Assembly: GCA_002477465.1 (NCBI GenBank)
Contig: DLPV01000071.1
Location: forward strand, 1 to 20,245
Length of the DNA: 20,245 nt
Direction of reading: 5' to 3'
From: Gammaproteobacteria bacterium UBA7449
GTDB taxonomy: Bacteria; Pseudomonadota; Gammaproteobacteria; Pseudomonadales; Pseudohongiellaceae
Below the pieces are notes generated by a model. It saw nothing but the letters and a program-made list of their open reading frames with translations. It was not told where the DNA came from and searched no databases. Below are positions 14,513-20,245 of this stretch, in pieces. Every line of letters begins with the position of its first letter. Within the stretch, counting starts at the first letter, position 1. Position numbers and translations under genes: made by a program.

Positions 14513-16723
14513 ATGTTGCGTTTCTTGTCACTTTTGGTGCTGGGTGGATTCATCACTGGCGCAGTGAATGCCCAGGAGCTTTTGGGATTTGATGAGGCTG
14601 GTGCTGCTGCGCAGCTGGAGCTGGAGGCAGACTTCGATTCGCACCTGTCCGCGGCTGACCAGGAACAATGGCTGAGAATCCTGTCCCGTGATCCTCACCA
14701 TGTGGGTTCGCCCGAGGGCAGGGCGGTAGTGGATTTTGTGGCAGCGCGCTTTGAGGAGTGGGGCTATGACGTCGAAATCGCTGAGTATCAGGTGCTGTTT
14801 CCGTCGCCGCGAACCCGGGAACTGGAGTTGGTGGCGCCGACTCGCTACACGGCTGGCCTGACTGAAGACACGCTGCCTGAAGACCCCAGTACCGCGCGCA
14901 CCGATAATTTACTTCCTCCCTACAACGCCTTTTCTATAGATGGTGAGGTCGAAGCGGAATTGGTATTTGTTAATTACGGTACGCCGGCCGATTACGAAAT
15001 TCTGGATCGGTACGGGATTAGTGTTGAAGGCAAGATTGCGATAGCCCGTTACGGGGGCTCTTGGCGCGGCATCAAGCCCAAGCTGGCGGGGGAAAAGGGG
15101 GCAATTGGCACTATTATTTATTCCGATCCAGCGGATGATGGCTATGGCGCAGGTGACACCTACCCTGACGGCCCTTACAAACACGAGAGCGGCGTGCAGC
15201 GTGGTTCAGTAATGGATATGCCGACCTACCCAGGAGATCCGCTGACGCCATTTGTCGGGGCGACGGCTGAAGCTGAGCGCCTGCCCCGGGAAGAGGCGCC
15301 AACAATTACCCGAATTCCGGTGCTGCCGATTTCCTATCGTGATGCGCTGCCGCTGCTGGAAGCCATGGGGGGAGAAGTTGTGCCCCGTGAATGGCGCGGT
15401 GGACTGCCGATTACGTATCACCTGGGGCCAGGACCAGCCCGGGTGCGGATGAAGCTGGAATTCAACTGGGACATTGTGCCAGCTTACAACGTGATTGCGC
15501 GGCTCGAAGGGTCGGAGTATCCGGATCAACTGGTGATCCGCGGCAACCACCACGACGGCTGGAATCACGGTGCCGCAGATCCTATTTCTGGTCTGGTGGC
15601 GCTGATGGGTGAGGCCAGGGCGTTAGCGGAGCTGGCGGCCGAGGGCAATGGCCCGAAGCGAACCGTGGTCTATGCGGCCTGGGATTCAGAAGAGCAGGGT
15701 TTGATTGGTTCCACCGAGTGGGTTGAGCATCATGCCGCCATGTTGGACAAGAATGCGGTGGCATACATCAATACTGATGGTAACAGCCGCGGTTTCGTCA
15801 ATATCGGCGGCAGTCATGTACTGGAGAAGATGGCCAACGAGGTGATGCGGGATGTGGAAGATCCCCAGACCGGTGTCTCCGTGGCAGAGCGGCGTCGTGC
15901 CCGCATCGAGGTCAATGGAAATGCTGCCGCTAGTGCTGAGCTCAACCACCGCGCTGATTTGCGAATCAGTCCGCTGGGTTCGGGCTCTGATTATTCGCCA
16001 TTTCTGCAGCATCTCGGTATAGCCTCATTGAATATCAGTTTTGGCGGTGAAGCATCCGACGGCAGCTACCACACGCTATATGATACTTATGAACACTATA
16101 CGAAGTTCCGCGATCCGGGTCTGGCCTATAACGTGGCGCTGGCCCAGGTTGCCGGTCGCGCTACCATGCGACTGGCCAATGCGCCCAGGTTGCCCTTCGA
16201 ATATACAGGCCTGTCGGATAATATCAGCCTGTATATGAGCGAGATTGAAGAGCTTGCAGACTCTATGCGCGAAGCCACTCTTTCCTCCAATGCGCGGATA
16301 GAGTCCGGTGTCTATGATCTGGCTCTCGACCCAACTCGCAACATTGTGGCACCACTGAAGAAAGCAGAGGTGCCGTACTTCAATTTCGCACCACTAAAAA
16401 ATGCCCTGGACGAACTGGAACAGGCCGCCGCAAGCTATGCTGATGTTGTCGCCAGTGGCCTGCCGGCATCCGAGTCGGAGAACAGGCTGCTCTACACCAG
16501 TGAGCGTGAGCTTACCCGCGATGATGGTTTGCCGGGCCGACCTTGGTTTACCCATCATATTTACGCGCCGGGTTTTTACACCGGCTACGGTGTGAAAACC
16601 ATACCCGGTGTTCGCGAAGCAATTGAAGAGCGCCAGTATGAGCTGGTTGAGGATGAGATATTCGTAGCCGCTGATGTGATTTCTGGCATGGCGGTGCGAG
16701 TAAGGGAGTTAGCCGAGCGCTAA
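14513..16723 (+). CDS. Exported M28 zinc peptidase, glutamate carboxypeptidase II type
   Basis: The 736-residue protein has a signal peptide (1-20, ending VNA before QELLG). The domain order is that of glutamate carboxypeptidase II/NAALADase: an N-terminal stretch with SRDPHHVGSPEGR (58-70), a PA domain at about 130-290 (VEGKIAIARYGG near 171-182), the M28 peptidase domain at about 320-550 and a transferrin-receptor-like dimerisation domain at about 580-730. By alignment with the human enzyme the zinc ligands are H346, D356 (bridging), E394, D422 and H520, with E393 as the general base; all are present (DGWNHGAADPISG, WDSEEQG, YINTDGN, YHTLYDT). It should release C-terminal residues from small peptides outside the cytoplasm; the preferred residue is unknown. 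It is likely monocistronic, with the 73-bp palindrome upstream and a hairpin over its stop codon. Confidence 0.94.
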   Translation: MLRFLSLLVLGGFITGAVNAQELLGFDEAGAAAQLELEADFDSHLSAADQEQWLRILSRDPHHVGSPEGRAVVDFVAARFEEWGYDVEIAEYQVLFPSPRTRELELVAPTRYTAGLTEDTLPEDPSTARTDNLLPPYNAFSIDGEVEAELVFVNYGTPADYEILDRYGISVEGKIAIARYGGSWRGIKPKLAGEKGAIGTIIYSDPADDGYGAGDTYPDGPYKHESGVQRGSVMDMPTYPGDPLTPFVGATAEAERLPREEAPTITRIPVLPISYRDALPLLEAMGGEVVPREWRGGLPITYHLGPGPARVRMKLEFNWDIVPAYNVIARLEGSEYPDQLVIRGNHHDGWNHGAADPISGLVALMGEARALAELAAEGNGPKRTVVYAAWDSEEQGLIGSTEWVEHHAAMLDKNAVAYINTDGNSRGFVNIGGSHVLEKMANEVMRDVEDPQTGVSVAERRRARIEVNGNAAASAELNHRADLRISPLGSGSDYSPFLQHLGIASLNISFGGEASDGSYHTLYDTYEHYTKFRDPGLAYNVALAQVAGRATMRLANAPRLPFEYTGLSDNISLYMSEIEELADSMREATLSSNARIESGVYDLALDPTRNIVAPLKKAEVPYFNFAPLKNALDELEQAAASYADVVASGLPASESENRLLYTSERELTRDDGLPGRPWFTHHIYAPGFYTGYGVKTIPGVREAIEERQYELVEDEIFVAADVISGMAVRVRELAER

Positions 16724-16729
16724 CTCCTT
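16703..16729 (+). terminator. Hairpin overlapping the stop codon of the M28 gene
   Basis: GGAGTTAGC (16705-16713) pairs with GCTAACTCC (16719-16727) around a five-base loop, and the outer G-T and A-T pairs extend the stem to 11. The TAA stop (16721-16723) lies inside the right arm. No T run follows, so this is not a standard intrinsic terminator. It could slow 3' exonucleases or assist factor-dependent termination; that role is inference. Confidence 0.4.
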
Positions 16730-16857
16730 CACTCAACCCGCCAGTTTGCGCGCAGCAAGAACATCACTCGGGTGTTGCTCGATATTGATTTTAAACCCTG
16801 CTGGACCGAAGCCAGGAAAGTTTTTGCTGAGCGGTTATCTGGTCCGGCTCGAGCGGT
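16724..16857. other. Spacer between convergent genes with a coding-like minus-strand segment
   Basis: The 134 bases between the M28 stop and the DUF1501 stop contain an open minus-strand segment, 16733-16834. It runs from just after a TAA to a TGA and gives 33 residues ending QHPSDVLAARKLAG. It has no start codon or ribosome site. Apart from the hairpin at 16703-16729, I see nothing else here. Confidence 0.3.
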
Positions 16858-18111
16858 TCACGCAAACATGTCGAAAGGCTGATAGTTTCCGCCTAACAGT
16901 TCGCCCGACCCCCGGTGACCAAGCCAGCCTTCTATGACTGTTTGATACACGCGCCTGAAATCTGTCGTGTACGCCAGATTATCTTCCGGATTTAGCTTGG
17001 TGAGGCTCGGCAACTCTCCATAGTGGCCACCTTTAACCTGGTTTCCTACCACGAACATATTGTTTGCTGCGCCGTGGTCTGTGCCAAGGTTATCGTTTTC
17101 AGGTACACGGCGTCCGAACTCGGAAAAAATCATCAGGGCCACATCGTCGGCCCTGCCAATGCGCTCAAGATCCTGCAAGAAGGCAAACACTGCATCAGAG
17201 GTGTAGGTGAGTAAGCGACGATGCACATTGTTTTGAAACACATGTGTGTCAAAAGCGTTGTTGCGATAGGAAACGTAGTACAACTTGGTCGGCATCCCAG
17301 CATCAATAAGTGAAACTACTTTCGGGAGGTCAAGACTATTGACGCCATAATCTACGGGGGAAGAATAGTTCTCCCATGCCTGCCTTACTTGCGATGAAGC
17401 TTCGTTCGCGCTTCGCGCTATATTCAGCAGGTATTCTCGAGAGTCATTTGTGACCTTGCCAACATCATGCACCAGATCCAGCTCATCTCGTTCTTCATGG
17501 AAGGCCTCGCGCATGAAGCGTTCAGGCTGGTCAAATACCACGGGTACATGGCTTGCACTGCTTACCGCGAGAGACTGTCGAGCAGCGATATTAACCATGT
17601 AATTGGCTGGTGCATCCGGCGCCATGTCATCGGCAAGGCGACCTACCCAGCCATATTCATTACCGCTGTTTGGTGCAGCAGTGTGCCAGTAGGCCATGGA
17701 ATTAAAATGTGAGTAAGAGGGATTCTCGTATCCGCAGCCGTGTACGATTGCCATCTTGCCGTCTTTGAACAGCCGCTCGAAGCCAGCCATGCCCCCGTTC
17801 AAGCCAAAGTGATCATCCAGAACCCGTAACTCATTCTTTGGCAGGCCGATTTTTGGTCGGTGCTGGTAATAGGCATCATCGCCGTAGGGCACCACGGTGT
17901 TGAGTCCATCGTTGCCACCCGAGAGTTCAAGGATTACCAGTATCTTGCCGTTCGCTCTTGCGGCGGCTGCAGCGTGCGCGGCCTGGCTAAACAGGGTTGG
18001 CGCCAGGATGGTGCCGCTGAGTCCAGCAACGCCTAGACCGGCCATTCCCTTGCGCAACAGCTCGCGGCGTTGAAGGTTTGGTTTTAGCAAATTGCTCTTT
18101 TTGTTTTTCAT
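16858..18111 (-). CDS. DUF1501 protein with twin-arginine signal
   Basis: The 417-residue protein begins with a Tat-type leader: RRELLRKG at 15-22, then a hydrophobic stretch and a cleavage region near AAHAAAA (44-50). Tat export would place a folded, possibly metal-loaded protein in the periplasm. DUF1501 marks are VILELSGGNDGLNTVVPY (59-76), FDTH (287-290), SEFGRRVPEN (330-339), GTDHG (343-347) and TDFRRVYQ (383-390). The family is related to the alkaline phosphatase/sulfatase fold, so the Asp and His clusters may bind metal, but its activity is not established. The gene begins 22 bases after the DUF1800 gene on the same strand, the usual pairing of these families. The ribosome site is weak (GAGA). 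Confidence 0.93.
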   Translation of the reverse strand: MKNKKSNLLKPNLQRRELLRKGMAGLGVAGLSGTILAPTLFSQAAHAAAAARANGKILVILELSGGNDGLNTVVPYGDDAYYQHRPKIGLPKNELRVLDDHFGLNGGMAGFERLFKDGKMAIVHGCGYENPSYSHFNSMAYWHTAAPNSGNEYGWVGRLADDMAPDAPANYMVNIAARQSLAVSSASHVPVVFDQPERFMREAFHEERDELDLVHDVGKVTNDSREYLLNIARSANEASSQVRQAWENYSSPVDYGVNSLDLPKVVSLIDAGMPTKLYYVSYRNNAFDTHVFQNNVHRRLLTYTSDAVFAFLQDLERIGRADDVALMIFSEFGRRVPENDNLGTDHGAANNMFVVGNQVKGGHYGELPSLTKLNPEDNLAYTTDFRRVYQTVIEGWLGHRGSGELLGGNYQPFDMFA

Positions 18112-18133
18112 GGGTCTTGTCTCTGCAGTGAGT

Positions 18134-19972
18134 CTAGCTAAGTTGATATTCTGGTTGGCTGAGAAGTAAATGCACCATCATGCGCAGGGCGTCTTCCATG
18201 TAGGTCTGGGCTTCCTCGATATTGCTGGTGCCCAGCTCTTCGTTTAGAAATTTTACCAGCATGCGTCTTGCATCGGCGCCTGGCGCTACGCGCATGAAGC
18301 GCTCAATAAAATAATCAACTACCTCCGTAGTGGAGGTCAGCTCCTGCTGTAGGACATCCCCGCTGAAATCAAGGCGTGCAGTGTGGCGCGGAATCGGCTT
18401 GACCTTCTCAATGGCCATTTGCCAGCCGCGGAAACTGCCGTAGCGCGTGTTAAAGTCCTCATCTCTGTCTGCCAGCATATTGGATTCCGCCATGATCTGG
18501 CCTTCCCCTATATTGGAAGGCTGGGTGGCAGTCGTAATATCCAGACCATCGCGAATTCGCCGTGCAACGCTTTGAATCTCGCGGCTGCCATTGCGACGAT
18601 CTGGCGGGATAAAGTTGATGTCGGGAAACAGCAGGTCTCTTGCGAAGTTGCCGCGCTCCAGCAGCAATCCCGGTGTAATCCAGCTTCGCCCTCCAGCCCA
18701 TCCTGCGACTGTGGGTGGTCTGAAAAGGGTCTGGCCGAGTGCGCCAGTCGCCCGATTAAAATCCGGGACACCGGGTGCCTCATTAAGGCCTAGTTTTCGA
18801 TAGGTAGAGACTGCGAGCTCAACAGGACTCTTGATGTGGGTGCCAACGGACGCCTGGCTGTAGAAATCTCTGGAGAGAAAAACGGTCTCTAGCAATGCTG
18901 CGATTTCATAATCGGCATTTCTGAATACAATGCCCAATTCAGATTGCAGCGCCGAGCTTAAATCATCGCGGACGAAAAAACGATACAGTTTGCCTGCAAT
19001 ATATTCCGCGGTGACCGGCTGTTCCATGATGATGTCGATAATGTCTTCGCCATCAAAGTTGCCGGTACGGCCCAGAAAAGTTTTTACACCGTCGTCGTGC
19101 TGGTCTTCGTTGAATACGAATTCAAGGTCTACGAAGTTCCAGCCGGTAAATGCGCGGGCGGCTTCGCGAATATCTTCCTCTGAATAATTACCTACACCCA
19201 TGGTAAAGAGTTCCATGATCTCGCGAGCGAAGTTCTCGTTGGGTGCTCCTTTCACATTGACGCCTGCATCCAGGAAAGCCAGCATGCCCGGATCTTGCGC
19301 GACTGCGAGCATCAGGTCGCGGAAGCTGCCGGTCCCCATGGCATGGAACAACTCCAGCTCATTAAGCAGCTTACGGTAGTCCCTGACCTTGCCTTCATTT
19401 ACGGCGTAGTGCCCGTGCCAGAACAGGGCCATTTTCTCTTGCAGCGGGGTTTCGCTGCTAACCATTCTGTTGGCCCACCAGTAGGCAACGCGCTCAGTCT
19501 CAAGACGGCTGGCTCGCAGCCAATAAAAGAACTTGTTTACAACAGGCTGCAGGCGGCGATTGCCTGTGGGTTTTACTTTTATGCCGAGTGCCTCGCCGGT
19601 TTCCCTGGCCAGATTTGTTGTCGCTGGTCGACTTGGGGGGAAGGGCTCCAGTCCCGGATCATGTATTCCAGAATGATCGAAGGCCGACAAATGGCTATTG
19701 GTGGATGCATCGAAACGTACCAGGTAAGCAACCGCTTGAGCGGCGCCCATCTCGGCAAGGGTCTGGATCTGTGCCGGCGTGCCACCGAAGCCCGCGCGCT
19801 CCAGCAGATGTGCCGCTGTGTCATAGTTCCAGTTAGCCGAGGGGATTGGACTCAGGTCGCTCTGCCAGCTGTCCAACTGCTGTGGGAATCCAGCTGTCGG
19901 CAGTGTTGTTGCCAGAAAAACGGCGAAAAATGAGGCTAGAAGTGGCATTCTCTTGCTGGACGTATTCTGCAT
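18134..19972 (-). CDS. DUF1800 exported protein
   Basis: The 612-residue protein has a signal-like N-terminus (basic residues, then LLASFFAVFLATTLP, with possible cleavage near residue 28-30). DUF1800 marks are AAHLLERAGFGGTP (53-66), LFWHGHYA (183-190), a segment of the kind PNENFAREIMELFTMG (244-259), then EEDIREAARAFTGW (265-278). FRPP...GWAGGRSWI near 420-440 is also usual. No enzymatic activity is known for the family. It is normally found directly before a DUF1501 gene, as here, so the two probably form a functional unit. The start at 19972 is chosen over an ATG seven codons upstream (19993) because GGAGG (19983-19987) lies between the two and can serve only the later one. Confidence 0.92.
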   Translation of the reverse strand: MQNTSSKRMPLLASFFAVFLATTLPTAGFPQQLDSWQSDLSPIPSANWNYDTAAHLLERAGFGGTPAQIQTLAEMGAAQAVAYLVRFDASTNSHLSAFDHSGIHDPGLEPFPPSRPATTNLARETGEALGIKVKPTGNRRLQPVVNKFFYWLRASRLETERVAYWWANRMVSSETPLQEKMALFWHGHYAVNEGKVRDYRKLLNELELFHAMGTGSFRDLMLAVAQDPGMLAFLDAGVNVKGAPNENFAREIMELFTMGVGNYSEEDIREAARAFTGWNFVDLEFVFNEDQHDDGVKTFLGRTGNFDGEDIIDIIMEQPVTAEYIAGKLYRFFVRDDLSSALQSELGIVFRNADYEIAALLETVFLSRDFYSQASVGTHIKSPVELAVSTYRKLGLNEAPGVPDFNRATGALGQTLFRPPTVAGWAGGRSWITPGLLLERGNFARDLLFPDINFIPPDRRNGSREIQSVARRIRDGLDITTATQPSNIGEGQIMAESNMLADRDEDFNTRYGSFRGWQMAIEKVKPIPRHTARLDFSGDVLQQELTSTTEVVDYFIERFMRVAPGADARRMLVKFLNEELGTSNIEEAQTYMEDALRMMVHLLLSQPEYQLS

Positions 19973-19982
19973 TATTTTTTGT

Positions 19983-19987
19983 CCTCC
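19983..19987 (-). promoter_or_regulatory. Shine-Dalgarno site fixing the DUF1800 start
   Basis: GGAGG on the minus strand, ten bases before the ATG at 19970-19972. The spacing is a little long, but the site lies downstream of the alternative ATG at 19993. Confidence 0.6.
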
Positions 19988-20177
19988 GAGCATGCAGTGC
20001 TCTGTGGCTAACTACTAGGGATTAACTGCATCAGGAATCGCGACTAATATAGTGACACGCACTTTATCTTAATTTACTTTAGTTGGACACACCGCTGCTC
20101 ATTAATCTGGTGCTGCAAGGCGGGTCGCAAGTCGAGTAGGCGGTGCGCGACTCTTGCCCAGAAAATGGTTTGGAGAT

Positions 20178-20199
20178 CGGAACAGGCCGTGCTGTTCCG
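20178..20199. repeat. Short perfect inverted repeat upstream of the DUF1800 gene
   Basis: CGGAACAG (20178-20185) and CTGTTCCG (20192-20199) flank a six-base centre. It lies about 200 bases upstream of the DUF1800 start. It may be an operator half-site pair or the end hairpin of a gene beyond the right edge. No T run follows on either strand, so I cannot choose. Confidence 0.4.
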
Positions 20200-20221
20200 T
20201 AAGTATAAGTTGACTAATATT

Positions 20222-20245
20222 AAGTTACGGCAAGTTACGGCAAGT
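20222..20245. repeat. Tandem 10-bp repeat cut by the window edge
   Basis: AAGTTACGGC is present twice in full (20222-20231, 20232-20241), and a third copy begins (AAGT) at the last base of the window. The array length is unknown because the sequence ends here. Confidence 0.5.

Noticed and set aside
19295..19933. A 212-residue open frame on the plus strand opposite the DUF1800 gene
   Set aside because: It is fully antisense to a well-supported family member, has no recognisable motifs and shows no ribosome site of note.

Overview
The window looks like chromosomal DNA from a free-living, probably aquatic, Gammaproteobacterium. That placement is an inference. It rests on the proteobacterial type of RecQ and Uup, on the Gram-negative envelope inventory (a TonB-dependent receptor, a second outer-membrane barrel protein, a lipoprotein, a Tat substrate) and on the density of exported proteins of unknown function. 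I see no tRNA, rRNA, CRISPR array, integrase, transposase or phage gene. Coding density is high and codon use looks even across the intact genes.

Layout. (1) 1-1530: the first codons of an outward-facing gene run off the left edge. A small four-helix membrane protein (DUF4149/TMEM205-like) faces the other way. It is followed by the remains of a beta-propeller gene on the minus strand with no intact N-terminus and a one-base frameshift. (2) 1532-4368: two paralogous SxxK serine hydrolases (beta-lactamase/EstB-like) lie head to tail on the minus strand. One has a signal peptidase I type signal, the other is a lipoprotein, and a clear hairpin terminator separates them. (3) 4580-10236: a DUF5916 protein (family-9-like domain plus barrel) on the plus strand converges on a TonB-dependent receptor on the minus strand. 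Behind the receptor lies a periplasmic protein of an unnamed 'GIWTN...ACHEGNY' family. (4) 10415-14155: the DNA-maintenance genes recQ and uup are on the minus strand in an operon-like order. (5) 14156-14512: this spacer carries a 73-bp inverted-repeat element with near-perfect 22-bp arms. (6) 14513-16723: an exported M28 peptidase of the glutamate carboxypeptidase II type, with all metal ligands in place, ends in a hairpin over its stop codon. (7) 16858-19972: a DUF1800-DUF1501 pair on the minus strand forms an operon. (8) 19973-20245: a non-coding stretch ends in short tandem repeats.

How it fits together. Nine of the eleven complete genes code for membrane or exported proteins. A cautious reading is a nutrient-scavenging neighbourhood: two secreted serine hydrolases, one exopeptidase, an importer-type receptor and an unexplained barrel protein. 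The substrates cannot be read from the sequence. The least explained items are the 'ACHEGNY' protein, the DUF1800-DUF1501 operon, the DUF5916 protein and the 73-bp palindrome. I found no clear evidence for a wholly new defence or mobile system.
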